NCBI RefSeq assembly: GCF_013394385.1
Contig: NZ_AP022834.1
Coordinates: 1,736,001 to 1,800,000, forward strand
DNA from: Kocuria sp. TGY1127_2
GTDB lineage: Bacteria > Actinomycetota > Actinomycetes > Actinomycetales > Micrococcaceae
Direction of reading: 5' to 3'
DNA: 64,000 bases
Of the stretch, positions 16,893 through 25,873 are shown piece by piece. Under the pieces are notes generated by a model. The model was not told the origin of the DNA. It did not search any database and was given only the letters and a program-made list of their open reading frames with translations. The translations under genes were made by a program, and so were the position numbers. Numbering within the stretch: the stretch's first letter is position 1; the number at the start of each line of letters is the position of its first letter.

Positions 16893-17585
16893 GTGACCGA
16901 TTCTTTCGAAACCCGCGCCCGCATGTACACCGTCCTGTCCGGAAACGGGCCGGTCGAGACCGTGCTGGAGATCAAGAAGAGCGAGTTCATCGGACACGTG
17001 GCCCGCGTCGAAACCGAGGAGCAGGCCCGCGCGTACATCGAATTGTTGCGAAGGCGGTACCACGATGCACGGCACGTATGTTCGGCCTTCGTCCTCGGAG
17101 CGGACCGTGAGATCCAGCGTTCTTCCGACGACGGTGAACCGGCAGGTACCGCGGGGATCCCCATCCTCCAGGCACTGATTTCCCACCGAACCAGGCAGGA
17201 CGATGAGTCGGTGACCGATCTGTCCGACCTGTGCGCGGTGGTGGTCAGGTACTTCGGCGGAATCAAGTTGGGTGCCGGCGGTTTGGTGCGAGCCTATACG
17301 GACGCGACCGTACGGGCGCTCGACGCCGCGCATTTTGCATCCAGGCAGAGACTTCGGCAGGGTCGGATCGACATGCCTCACGCGGAGGCTGGCCGCCTCG
17401 AGAATGAGCTTCGCGCATCTGCAGTCGCGGTTCTGGGAACCGACTACGGCGCTTCCCATGCGACGCTGAATATCGCGGTCACGGACACAGAAGCCCAACT
17501 TAACGAGGCCGAAAACCTTCTCGCATCGGCGTCGTCGGGGGAATTGAATCTGGTGTGGGGCGGCACGGAATGGGTCGATCGGTAG
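16893..17585 (+). CDS. YigZ/IMPACT (UPF0029) family protein
   Basis: A 230-residue protein. The N-terminal UPF0029 domain carries EIKKSEFIGHVARVETEEQAR, HVCSAFVLG and SSDDGEPAGTAGIPILQAL, then VVVRYFGGIKLGAGGLVRAY. This run of motifs identifies the family without doubt. The C-terminal ~70 residues form the DUF1949 ferredoxin-like domain. The start is a GTG. The molecular role is poorly known; IMPACT proteins touch translation control (Gcn1/Gcn2 in eukaryotes). It lies between coaE and rpsA and is convergent with rpsA. Confidence 0.92.
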   Translation: MTDSFETRARMYTVLSGNGPVETVLEIKKSEFIGHVARVETEEQARAYIELLRRRYHDARHVCSAFVLGADREIQRSSDDGEPAGTAGIPILQALISHRTRQDDESVTDLSDLCAVVVRYFGGIKLGAGGLVRAYTDATVRALDAAHFASRQRLRQGRIDMPHAEAGRLENELRASAVAVLGTDYGASHATLNIAVTDTEAQLNEAENLLASASSGELNLVWGGTEWVDR

Positions 17586-17698
17586 ATAACGTCCTTCGCA
17601 CCGCGACCGCTCATTCGGCTGGAGGATGCATCCAGTGAAAAAGACAAGGAGCGGAACTGTCTCTTCCGCCGGCCGTTGAGTTTTGCCCCGGGAACGCG

Positions 17699-17730
17699 AA
17701 TGGCCCCTCACCGTACGGTGAGGGGCCATT
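17699..17730. terminator. Terminator of rpsA (perfect 32-bp palindrome)
   Basis: The sequence from 17699 to 17730 reads identically on both strands (arms AATGGCCCCTCACCGT / ACGGTGAGGGGCCATT). It lies 35 bp past the rpsA stop, between convergent rpsA and the YigZ gene. There is no T-run, as is common for actinobacterial stem-only terminators. Confidence 0.8.
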
Positions 17731-17765
17731 CGTCTCAGCAATCCCGCTACGGGAGCTTTACCGGT

Positions 17766-19268
17766 TTAGTTGTTGCCGGTGAGCTTCTCGCGCAGTGCAG
17801 CCAGTGCCTCGTCCGAAGCCAGTGTGCCGGAATCGGCTGCCGGAACCTCGGAGGAGTAGCTGGACGGAGCCGGAGCTGCATTCGAGGAGGAAGACGACGA
17901 AGAGGAGGAAGACGAAGCCGAACCGGTTGCGGCGGTTGCTGCTGCGTCGGCATCTTCGGCCAGGGCCTTGCGGACCTGCTCCTTGTGGGCTTCCCAGCGA
18001 GCCTGAGCGTCAGCGTACTGCTGCTCCCAGGTTGCGCGCTGAGTCTCGTAGCCCTCGAGCCATTCGTTGGTCTCGGGGTCGAAGCCCTCGGGGTACTTGT
18101 AGTTGCCCTGCTCGTCGTACTCCGCGGCCATGCCGTACATGGCCGGGTCGAACTCGGTGCCGTCGGGATCGACGCCCTCGTTGGCCTGCTTGAGGGACAA
18201 CGAAATGCGGCGGCGGTCCAGATCGATATCGATGACCTTGACGAAGAGCTCATCTCCGACGGAGACGACCTGCTCGGCCAGATCCACGTGGCGGACAGCC
18301 AGCTCGGAGATATGCACGAGGCCCTCGATGCCGTCTTCGACGCGAACGAACGCACCGAAGGGAACCAGCTTGGTGACCTTACCGGGAACGACCTGACCCA
18401 GCGCGTGAGTGCGGGCGAAGGTCTGCCACGGATCTTCCTGGGTTGCCTTGAGCGAAAGCGAAACACGCTCGCGGTCCAGATCCACCTCGAGAACCTCGAC
18501 GGTGACTTCCTGACCGACCTCGACGACCTCCGAGGGGTGGTCGATGTGCTTCCAAGACAGCTCGGAAACGTGAACGAGTCCGTCCACGCCGCCCAGGTCC
18601 ACGAATGCACCGAAGTTGACGATGGAGGAGACAACGCCCGTCCGGACCTGCCCCTTTTCCAACTTGTTGAGGAACGAGGAGCGAACCTCGGACTGGGTCT
18701 GCTCGAGCCATGCACGGCGGGAAAGGACCACGTTGTTGCGGTTCTTGTCCAGCTCGATGATCTTGGCCTCGATCTCCTGGCCGATGTAAGGAGCCAGGTC
18801 GCGAACGCGGCGCATCTCCACGAGGGATGCGGGGAGGAAGCCACGGAGACCGATGTCCAGGATGAGGCCGCCCTTGACGACCTCGATGACGGTGCCGGTA
18901 ACGACGCCGTCCTCTTCCTTGATCTTCTCGATGTCGCCCCAGGCACGCTCGTACTGAGCGCGCTTCTTGGACAAGATCAGACGGCCTTCCTTGTCCTCCT
19001 TGGTTAGGACGAGAGCCTCAACCTCATCACCAACGGCAACAACTTCACCGGGATCGACGTCGTGCTTGATGGAAAGTTCGCGGGACGGGATGACGCCTTC
19101 GGTCTTGTACCCGATATCCAGCAGAACTTCGTCGCGGTCAACCTTGACAACTTCGCCAGAAACAAGGTCGCCGTCGTTGAAGTACTTGATGGTCTCGTCA
19201 ACGGCCTTGAGGAACTCTTCTTCGGTTCCGATGTCGTTGATCGCGACCTGCGGGGTGTTGGTGGTCAT
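17766..19268 (-). CDS. rpsA: 30S ribosomal protein S1
   Basis: A 500-residue ribosomal S1 with four S1 RNA-binding domains (about residues 35-105, 120-190, 207-280, 293-370), as in other actinobacteria; proteobacterial S1 has six. Domains three and four are canonical, e.g. SIVNFGAFVDLGGVDGLVHVSEL and LVPFGAFVRVEDGIEGLVHISEL. The C-terminal ~130 residues are linker followed by a low-complexity Ser/Ala/Pro tract with ten consecutive serines. S1 brings mRNA to the 30S subunit. It ends at a perfect palindromic terminator, and a 243-bp gap upstream must carry its promoter. Confidence 0.97.
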   Translation of the reverse strand: MTTNTPQVAINDIGTEEEFLKAVDETIKYFNDGDLVSGEVVKVDRDEVLLDIGYKTEGVIPSRELSIKHDVDPGEVVAVGDEVEALVLTKEDKEGRLILSKKRAQYERAWGDIEKIKEEDGVVTGTVIEVVKGGLILDIGLRGFLPASLVEMRRVRDLAPYIGQEIEAKIIELDKNRNNVVLSRRAWLEQTQSEVRSSFLNKLEKGQVRTGVVSSIVNFGAFVDLGGVDGLVHVSELSWKHIDHPSEVVEVGQEVTVEVLEVDLDRERVSLSLKATQEDPWQTFARTHALGQVVPGKVTKLVPFGAFVRVEDGIEGLVHISELAVRHVDLAEQVVSVGDELFVKVIDIDLDRRRISLSLKQANEGVDPDGTEFDPAMYGMAAEYDEQGNYKYPEGFDPETNEWLEGYETQRATWEQQYADAQARWEAHKEQVRKALAEDADAAATAATGSASSSSSSSSSSSNAAPAPSSYSSEVPAADSGTLASDEALAALREKLTGNN

Positions 19269-19511
19269 GTAGTAGGGGCTCCGATGTGGATAGATTACTT
19301 ACTCGGTCGACTCCGACCCGCCTTGCGGCGGTCTAGGGACGAAGCCGAACATTTATTGGACTGCGCGCACATGGTGCGCCCACTAAGTGTATGGCTTGAC
19401 GCAAGTCGGGTCAACGCGTAAAAGCCCAAAACACGCCGATGTCTGCGGAACCTCCCGGAGGATTCGGCGAATGATTGCTTTCCGCGAGAAAGATCCGTCT
19501 CGTGGGCGTCG

Positions 19512-20858
19512 TTAGAAACCGAAATCGCAGTACGGTTCGCTCTTGACCGCGAACATTTCTGCGGCTTCTTCGGCCCCTTCTCCGAGCACCACTCCGTACT
19601 GAGCCTCAAGAGCGCAGCCCCGGAATACCGCAGAGGCCAACCGGTCCGCGGGGAAACGCACCCTGGCGGCAGAAGGCGAGAGGGCACAATCGTCCTTTGC
19701 GTGGTCCCCACGCTGGCCCGGTGTCCCCAGACCGTCGGCCGGAGTCACCTTTGCCGCACCGTTGCGGATTTCAAGGGCATAAGCGCCGGTGATCAGACCC
19801 AGCGGATCATCAACCAGCAGGACGATCTCGCCGTCACGACCGTAATAACGTGCCTCGAGAACCTTGACCACGTCCAGAATACGGGTCCAGATGAGATCGG
19901 CCTCGCCTTTGGACCTCACGGCCCTGGGATCCTGCAAGATCGAGGACAATGCCATCCCTGGAGCGTCTTTGAAGTCGACGACGTCCAACAGATCCACCGT
20001 GAAAAGGTGGTTCCATAGACCGACCGAAGCGGCTGACGTGGCGGCTTGGAAGTCCACGATCTTCGCCCTAGGAGGGTCCGACTCATACCCCTGGTGCTCA
20101 AGGACCAAGAAGCCCTCGGGCCCCGAAACCCCGCTATAGACGAAAGCCTCTCGGTTACGCGCCACCTCGATCGAGTTGTTGTGCAGATCGACGATTCCCA
20201 GGGTGTCCTTGATGTGAGTCCGAAGCCGATTCACCTGGCCCGGGCGGATCCGCACTATCCTCTGCGCCAGCTCTTCCGCGAGCCCCAACATTTTGAGCGG
20301 TTCGGCTTCGAGGACGCTGCCGCGGATCGCTCCGGTCGACTCCAATGCGCTGGCCAGCACTTGCGGGCGACGCCGAATATCCAACTCGTAGTCGCAGAAC
20401 CGAGTGCTCACCCCGTACCCGAAGCGTCCGTAGATTCCGCCTTCCGAAGCGGTCAACGCCGAGAGAGCAAAGCCTTCACGCTGGGCAGTCTGGAGTTCTT
20501 CGGTCATCATCGTCCGCAGGAGACCCCGGCGCCGATGGGAGGAAGCAACACCTACACCCGAAATAGCCCACGTTCCAATGGTTGCAGCGCCTACGTTCAT
20601 GGCCCGGGGAAAGCCGACGATCGTCGAAACTGGCCTCGGGGTCGTACCGGCCCATTCGGGTGCCGGATCTGTCTCTTCGTATCCTCGGTAGACGAATCCT
20701 TCGTGCTGATACTCCTGTGCCTGGTAGTCCTGCACGTCTCGCGTTCCCGGATCTTCGTGGAAGCCGCGTTGCACCCGCCCGTGGAAACGCCGGTAGGCCT
20801 CGGTGGCCTTGCCATCGGCACCGAGTGCTTCTCTGATCTCAAAAGGCTTCAAACTCAT
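19512..20858 (-). CDS. Eis-like GNAT N-acetyltransferase
   Basis: A 448-residue protein with the tandem-GNAT plus sterol-carrier-like fold of the Eis family (enhanced intracellular survival; aminoglycoside and lysine acetyltransferase in mycobacteria). The acetyl-CoA site is ISGVGVASSHRRRGLLRTMM (V-x-V-x-x-x-x-R-x-x-G-hallmark, about residues 100-120). SALTASEGGIYGRFGYGVST is the conserved 'L.aSe..iYgRfGyG' block. The chain ends in aromatic CDFGF; in Eis the C-terminal carboxylate is catalytic. AAGAGGAACC precedes the ATG. It lies 27 nt after polA on the same strand, probably co-transcribed. The substrate is unknown. Confidence 0.88.
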   Translation of the reverse strand: MSLKPFEIREALGADGKATEAYRRFHGRVQRGFHEDPGTRDVQDYQAQEYQHEGFVYRGYEETDPAPEWAGTTPRPVSTIVGFPRAMNVGAATIGTWAISGVGVASSHRRRGLLRTMMTEELQTAQREGFALSALTASEGGIYGRFGYGVSTRFCDYELDIRRRPQVLASALESTGAIRGSVLEAEPLKMLGLAEELAQRIVRIRPGQVNRLRTHIKDTLGIVDLHNNSIEVARNREAFVYSGVSGPEGFLVLEHQGYESDPPRAKIVDFQAATSAASVGLWNHLFTVDLLDVVDFKDAPGMALSSILQDPRAVRSKGEADLIWTRILDVVKVLEARYYGRDGEIVLLVDDPLGLITGAYALEIRNGAAKVTPADGLGTPGQRGDHAKDDCALSPSAARVRFPADRLASAVFRGCALEAQYGVVLGEGAEEAAEMFAVKSEPYCDFGF

Positions 20859-20885
20859 GTGGTTCCTCTTCGATTGACGGTTCAG

Positions 20886-23660
20886 CTAGTGAGCGGCGTC
20901 GTTCCAGGAGCGTCCGTGGCCCACCTGGACCTCGAGGGGCACGCGGAGTGTGACGGCGTTGGACATTTCCTCGCGGAGAATGGCCTCCGCCGCCTCGTAT
21001 TCCCCTTCGGTGACCTCGAGGATGAGTTCATCGTGGATCTGAAGCACCATTCGGGTCGAAAGCTTTTCCTCGCGCAATCGCCGGTCAACGCCAAGCATCG
21101 CGATCTTGATGATATCGGCGGCCGAGCCCTGGATCGGGGCGTTGAGCGCGGCACGTTCCGCATTGTCCCGCACTTGACGGTTCGAGGAATCCAAGTCCGG
21201 AAGGTAGCGCCTGCGGCCGAACATTGTCTCCGTGTAGCCGACCTTCTTGGCCTCATCGACTACTTCACGCAAGTATGTGCGCACTGCGCCGAAACGTTTG
21301 AAGTAGTTGCTCATCAACCCGCGCGCCTCGTCCACGGAAATGTTCAGCTGCTTCGACAGACCGTAACTCGACAGACCGTAGGCCAGCCCGTAGCTCATGG
21401 CCTTGACCTTCGAGCGCATTTCCGAGGTGACGTCTTCCGGGGCGACACCGAAAACCTGCGAACCCACGAATCGGTGGAGGTCCTCCCCCGATTTGTAGGC
21501 GTCGATCAGACCCTCGTCCTGGGACAGATGTGCCATGATGCGCATCTCGATCTGGGAGTAGTCCGCCGTCAACAGAGTCTCGTATTCGGCACCGCAGACG
21601 AACGAATTGCGGATCCGTTTGCCCTCGGCCGTCCGGACCGGGATGTTCTGGAGGTTCGGATTGATCGAGGAGAGCCGTCCCGTAGCCGCCGTGGTCTGGC
21701 CGAATGTCGTGTGCACCCGATTCGACGCCGTCGTCGCGTCCTTGAGCGCGGTGACGAATTGCTGGAGCTTGGTGAACTCGCGGTAGCGCAGGAGATACCC
21801 CATGAAATCATGGCCCTTGGTGCCCGGCTCGAGTTTGGTCATGAGCTCTTGCAACGAAGACGCGTCGGTGGTGTACCCCGAGGAGATCTTGCGCGTCTTG
21901 GGCAGATCCAGGGTCTCGAACAGGACCGTCTGCAACTGTTTGGGCGAGGAGAGTTTGACGGCTTCTCCGACCACCTGATCCGCGTTGCGTTGCGCGGTGT
22001 CGATCTCAGCCTGAAAATTCCCTTGCAGGGTGTCCAGCTCTTGCACGTCCATCGCGATCCCGTTGGTCTCCATGTCGAGCAGGACATGAGACAACGGGAC
22101 CTCGATATCATCCAAGATCTTTTTGGCCCACCCGTGCTCGGCCAGGCGTTCGGCTATTACATCTGCGGCTTCGTGCATCAGCCAGGCAGCAGAGGCGAAA
22201 CGATCGAGGCTTACCGAGGTGTTCTTCTCCCTCGTTTCCTCGGATTCCTTTTTCAGCGCCGCGGCGGTCGGTTTCTTGAGTTTGGTACCGAAATCGTAAG
22301 TCGTGAATTCGGCAGCAAGTTCCTGAGGGCTGTATCCGCGTGCTCCGGGGCGCAGGACGAAAGCTTCGAGGGCGAGATCCCGGCCGGCGTCGGGAAGCTC
22401 GTAACCGAGCTCTCGCAACGCCTTGACCAGCTCTTTGAGGTCGGAGACCAGCAGGTCGCCCGCGCGGTCGTTCAATGTGGAAGACAGAGCCTCGGTCAGA
22501 TTGGCATCGGCCTGTTCCAGACGCACAGATCCGACGGACTCACGCGTGGCCAGGAACAGGACATCGCCTGCCCGGTAGTCCTGCTCGAGCGTCAGAGCCA
22601 GAGATGTTCCCGGCTCGGCGACGACCTGCGCCAGTTCGTCCGGCGTGAGAATTTCGTGACGCCCGGGTATCTCGATCTGAGGTTCCGGTTCGGCCTTGAC
22701 CAGGTCCACGCGGACCCGCTCGCGGAGGCGGTTGAATTCGAGCTCGTCGAACAGTTCATCCATCGCCTCGAGGTCCGGCTCCCGACGCTCCATCTGGGCG
22801 AAGGTGACGGGCAAATCGACGTCGCGCTTGAGCTCGTTGAGACGGAAGTTGCGACGGACGTCATCGAGGTGGGCACGGAGGTTCTCTCCAACCTTCCCAC
22901 CGATCTCGTCCGCGTGGTCAATCACGGACTGCAAATCCCCGTACTGATTAATCCACTTGCTGGCCGTTTTCGGTCCAACCTTCGGTACGCCGGGCAAATT
23001 GTCTGCGGTTTCCCCCACCAGCGCGGCGACGTGACGGTACCTGTCCGGCCCGACGCCGTATTTCTCCTCGATGTCCTCTGCCGTCCTCGGCGGGATATCG
23101 GAGATCCCCTTGGTCGGGTAGAGCACGTGAGTGGTCTCAGAGATGAGCTGGAAAGCGTCCCGGTCGCCCGAGACGACGACGGTATCGGCATCCGCGTTCT
23201 CGGCCAATTTGGAGCCGGTCGCGATGATGTCGTCGGCTTCGAATCCTTCGACCGTGATCCACGGGATGTTCAGGGTGTCCAGTACCTTTTGGATGTACTC
23301 GATCTGCCCGGAGAATTCCTCGGGGGTCTCGGCACGTCCTCCTTTGTATTCGGTGTACTCCTCGGACCGGAATGTCGGCCCGCTCAGGTCGAAGGCCACG
23401 GCCACGTGAGTGGGTTGAAGCTGGCGGACCATGGTGAGCAGCATCGACGTGAAGCCGTGGATTGCGTTGGTGTGCTGCCCAGCGGAGTTGGAAAAACGGT
23501 CCACGGGCACCGCAAAGAATGCACGGAATGCCATGGAGTGGCCGTCGATCATGAGGAGTCGTTTGCGCTCCCCTGCGTTCTCGGCGGGATCGGCGGGCTC
23601 AGGGGTATGCTCGGCCACGGTGGCCTCCTCGGCGGGCGTTGTCTCGGATGCGGAAGTCAC
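20886..23660 (-). CDS. polA: DNA polymerase I
   Basis: A 924-residue family-A polymerase for Okazaki processing and repair synthesis. The N-terminal 5' nuclease (about 35-320) has LLMIDGHSMAFRAFF, AVAFDLSGPTFR, EGFEADDIIATGS, SGDRDAFQLI and GVPKVGPKTASKWI. The middle domain (about 330-530) lacks the D-x-E and other acidic residues of a proofreading exonuclease. The polymerase motifs are LTADYSQIEMRIMAHLS (A), KVKAMSYGLAYGLSSYG (B) and LQIHDELILEV (C). The annotated start is a GTG only 22 bp from the divergent thioesterase start. An internal GTG at 23618 with GAGGAGG 5 nt upstream is an attractive alternative and would drop 14 non-conserved residues. Confidence 0.97.
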   Translation of the reverse strand: MTSASETTPAEEATVAEHTPEPADPAENAGERKRLLMIDGHSMAFRAFFAVPVDRFSNSAGQHTNAIHGFTSMLLTMVRQLQPTHVAVAFDLSGPTFRSEEYTEYKGGRAETPEEFSGQIEYIQKVLDTLNIPWITVEGFEADDIIATGSKLAENADADTVVVSGDRDAFQLISETTHVLYPTKGISDIPPRTAEDIEEKYGVGPDRYRHVAALVGETADNLPGVPKVGPKTASKWINQYGDLQSVIDHADEIGGKVGENLRAHLDDVRRNFRLNELKRDVDLPVTFAQMERREPDLEAMDELFDELEFNRLRERVRVDLVKAEPEPQIEIPGRHEILTPDELAQVVAEPGTSLALTLEQDYRAGDVLFLATRESVGSVRLEQADANLTEALSSTLNDRAGDLLVSDLKELVKALRELGYELPDAGRDLALEAFVLRPGARGYSPQELAAEFTTYDFGTKLKKPTAAALKKESEETREKNTSVSLDRFASAAWLMHEAADVIAERLAEHGWAKKILDDIEVPLSHVLLDMETNGIAMDVQELDTLQGNFQAEIDTAQRNADQVVGEAVKLSSPKQLQTVLFETLDLPKTRKISSGYTTDASSLQELMTKLEPGTKGHDFMGYLLRYREFTKLQQFVTALKDATTASNRVHTTFGQTTAATGRLSSINPNLQNIPVRTAEGKRIRNSFVCGAEYETLLTADYSQIEMRIMAHLSQDEGLIDAYKSGEDLHRFVGSQVFGVAPEDVTSEMRSKVKAMSYGLAYGLSSYGLSKQLNISVDEARGLMSNYFKRFGAVRTYLREVVDEAKKVGYTETMFGRRRYLPDLDSSNRQVRDNAERAALNAPIQGSAADIIKIAMLGVDRRLREEKLSTRMVLQIHDELILEVTEGEYEAAEAILREEMSNAVTLRVPLEVQVGHGRSWNDAAH

Positions 23661-23682
23661 CTACCAATCCTAATCACAGGCA

Positions 23683-24153
23683 GTGACGAGTTTGAGCGAG
23701 ACGATGACGAATAACCCCTATACCGATTCTCTGATCAGGGCAGGAGTGCCGGAACAGTACCATTCACGCTTCGCTCGGAACGGTTTGGGCGGTTTGGCGG
23801 AGAAGTTGGGGATCGTCTTCGAAACCATGGGCCCGGACCTCATGGTCGCCAAGTTCCCGGTTGAGGGGAATGAACAACCGTTTGGGCTCCTCCACGGCGG
23901 GGCGCATTTGGTTCTGGCGGAGACTCTCGGTTCTGTTGCGTCAGGTTTGGCCGGAGGAGAGGGCAAACAGCCCATGGGCGTGGATATCAATGCAACGCAC
24001 CAACGTGCCGCTTCGAGCGGATGGGTCACCGGCACGTGTACGCCGATCCACGTCGGGCGAACGCTCTGTATCCATGAGGTCGTGATGACCGACGATGCCG
24101 GCCGTCGCCTCTCGACGGCACGGATCACGAACTTGTTGGTCGACCGCCGCTAG
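23683..24153 (+). CDS. PaaI-type hotdog-fold thioesterase
   Basis: A 156-residue hotdog protein. The family block is QPFGLLHGGAHLVLAETLGSVAS (H-G-G with the catalytic Asp/Glu position in AET), followed by GVDINATHQRAASSGWVTGTCTPIHVGRTLCIHEV and the ending RRLSTARITNLLV. It should hydrolyse an acyl-CoA, probably aromatic or short-chain; the exact substrate is unknown. The start is GTG at 23683 or ATG at 23704. It is divergent from polA with very little intergenic space and convergent with pdtaR; this polA-thioesterase-pdtaR neighbourhood is common in Micrococcales. Confidence 0.92.
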   Translation: MTSLSETMTNNPYTDSLIRAGVPEQYHSRFARNGLGGLAEKLGIVFETMGPDLMVAKFPVEGNEQPFGLLHGGAHLVLAETLGSVASGLAGGEGKQPMGVDINATHQRAASSGWVTGTCTPIHVGRTLCIHEVVMTDDAGRRLSTARITNLLVDRR

Positions 24154-24220
24154 AACCGAGATCGCACGAGCCGCTTGACGCATAGCGGGCTACGGCCCTG
24201 GCAATCGCTGATCAGGTAGC

Positions 24221-24859
24221 TCAAGCGACCTGGGAAACGATGGTCTCCGCAACTTCTCGCATGGAGAGCCTACGATCCATCGAGGTCTTCTGGATCCAGC
24301 GGAATGCTTCCGGTTCGGTGAGGCCCATTTTGGTGGTGAGCAACGATTTGGCTCGCTCGACCAACTTCCGGGTTTCGAATTGTTCCTTGAGACCGGTGAC
24401 TTCTTTCTCGAGTGCCTTGATCTGCTCAAAGCGGCTGACTGCCACCTCGATCGAAGGAATCAGGTCATTCTCGGTGAACGGCTTGACCACGTAGGCCATT
24501 GCCCCCGCCTCCGTGGCCCGATCCACGAGTTCTTTCTGGCTGAAGGCGGTCAACAACACCACGGGGGCGATGCGTTCCTTGGCAATCACTTCTGCGGCGC
24601 TAATGCCGTCCATCTTGGGCATTTTGACGTCCATGAGCACCACGTCGGGCTCATGTTCTTTCGTCAGTTCCACGGCCTCTTCCCCGTTGCCGGCCTCGGC
24701 AACGACGTCGAACCCTTGGTCCTTGAGAATCTCCACGATGTCGAGCCGGATCAGGGCTTCGTCTTCTGCGACGACAACCCTGCGCTTGTCGACCTGCTCC
24801 GCTTCCGGAGCGGGCACTTCGAGGTCCAGATTCTCCTGATCGGGCGTCGGCTCTGTCAC
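24221..24859 (-). CDS. pdtaR: ANTAR-domain response regulator (PdtaR type)
   Basis: A 212-residue regulator. The receiver domain (about residues 25-145) begins RRVVVAEDEALIRLDIVEIL with acidic pair E-D. The phosphoacceptor Asp is in PDVVLMDVKMPKMDG, with T in LLTAF and K in YVVKPF. The C-terminal ANTAR RNA-binding domain (about 150-205) has LEKEVTGLKEQFETRKLVERAKSLL and the A-x-R-x-I/Q-x-x-S-M block AFRWIQKTSMDRRLS. PdtaR binds dual-hairpin leader RNAs and prevents termination after phosphorylation by PdtaS; no PdtaS gene is in the window. The start was set at GTG 24859, with GAGGAG 6 nt upstream, rather than the longer frame to 24928. Confidence 0.93.
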   Translation of the reverse strand: MTEPTPDQENLDLEVPAPEAEQVDKRRVVVAEDEALIRLDIVEILKDQGFDVVAEAGNGEEAVELTKEHEPDVVLMDVKMPKMDGISAAEVIAKERIAPVVLLTAFSQKELVDRATEAGAMAYVVKPFTENDLIPSIEVAVSRFEQIKALEKEVTGLKEQFETRKLVERAKSLLTTKMGLTEPEAFRWIQKTSMDRRLSMREVAETIVSQVA

Positions 24860-25022
24860 CTTGTTCTCCTCTAACGTCACGTAGTTGTCCGTGCCGCCGT
24901 GCGGCTCGGACTTAAAGTCCTTACTCAAACGCTAGTTTACGTCCAACTGGTCAATCCGTGCTCGTCAGAGTGGCTGCCTGTGAACATTGCTTCACGCCAA
25001 GGGGCAGCGAACGCAGAGAACA

Positions 25023-25060
25023 GAGCCCGGTGCCGCTTCGAACGAAGCGGCACCGGGCTC
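25023..25060. terminator. Perfect 38-bp palindrome terminator after the SRPBCC gene
   Basis: Arms GAGCCCGGTGCCGCTTCG and its exact complement are separated only by AA. It lies 33 bp past the SRPBCC stop and upstream of the pdtaR promoter, insulating the two minus-strand units. Confidence 0.85.
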
Positions 25061-25092
25061 GTGATCCTACCCAAAAACTTGAGTCGGCAGAG

Positions 25093-25557
25093 TTATTCGC
25101 CGGAGACGGCGTTGGCGAGCTGTTCGAGAGACTCCTCCAACTGCTCCTGGGAAACCAAGGGCATGCCCAGCTCTTCGGCGGCCTTGGGATCCATCTTGGA
25201 CCAGTCGTAGGTCAACGTCACGTCGGCCGATGACGAGCCCGTGGATTCCAGGCTCCAGGTCCATTCCCAGCCCGGAGGCTCCTCACCGGCAGGTGCCGTC
25301 TGCCAGGCTACGAGCTTGTTCTCGTCGAATCCCGTGACGTAATTGTCCGTCTTGTAATCGCCGCCCATGTGCGGGCCGTTCATATTCATACGGAAGACGT
25401 CGCCCGTCTTCTGAATACGGTCGGTCTTGTCGTCGGAGACGACGTAGCCTGATCCGTCGAATTCATGGTGGCGCTCCGGATTGCTCAGGAGGTCGAAGAT
25501 CTTGTCGGATGGCTCGTCGATGGAGCGGGAAACGGTAATCGAAGTCGTCTCGGACAT
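25093..25557 (-). CDS. SRPBCC (START-like) ligand-binding protein
   Basis: A 154-residue polyketide-cyclase/START-like protein. The N-terminal SITVSRSIDEPSDKIFDLLSNPERHHEFDGSG is the usual SRPBCC opening strand-helix. A GDVFRMNM strand, YVTGFDENKLVAWQTAP and a WEWTWSLESTG strand pair follow. The C-terminal helix has ELGMPLVSQEQLEESLEQLANAV. Such proteins bind hydrophobic ligands in a helix-grip pocket; no catalytic residue can be assigned. AGAGGAGAACC directly precedes the ATG. It is a single-gene unit ending in a perfect hairpin. Confidence 0.88.
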   Translation of the reverse strand: MSETTSITVSRSIDEPSDKIFDLLSNPERHHEFDGSGYVVSDDKTDRIQKTGDVFRMNMNGPHMGGDYKTDNYVTGFDENKLVAWQTAPAGEEPPGWEWTWSLESTGSSSADVTLTYDWSKMDPKAAEELGMPLVSQEQLEESLEQLANAVSGE

Positions 25558-25873
25558 ATGGTTCTCCTCTGCTTGACTGCAGTGGCTGCCGCGTCGGAAT
25601 GACCTTCGGCGGAAACCTGGACACCATCAACCCTAGTGGCCGTCACCACGCTTGACGATCAGCCAAGAGCTGATTTCCAGGGCGAGAGCCTCGGCGACTG
25701 CGGCAGTGACGGGGTCCGCGGGGTGAGCCGCTGCATTCGGCTGACGCATCGGGATGAACCAATCGGACAGCCGATACCCCCGGGACACGACAAAAAGAGT
25801 TCGTGTCAGATGCGGTTTCCGGCGTGTCCTGCCCATACACTTCGAATGTCCCTCACTTCACTTGGAGCCACCC
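25558..25873. other. 316-bp divergent intergenic region
   Basis: This separates the minus-strand SRPBCC gene from the plus-strand HNH lipoprotein gene and must hold both promoters. Short open frames exist on the minus strand (for example 25633-25836), but none has a good ribosome site or recognisable sequence. I see no repeat or RNA gene. Confidence 0.5.

Noticed and set aside
16187-17585. Possibility that coaE carries the GrpB-like second domain known in mycobacteria
   Set aside because: The frame stops after 204 residues with only the kinase domain, and the next gene is a divergent YigZ protein.
20046-23714. A 1222-codon open frame antisense to polA
   Set aside because: It is a shadow of polA codon bias; it has no ribosome site and no recognisable domain, while the minus strand encodes an unmistakable DNA polymerase I.
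25633-25840. Short minus-strand frames upstream of the SRPBCC gene
   Set aside because: They lie in the divergent promoter region and lack a ribosome site; composition alone is not enough to call a gene.
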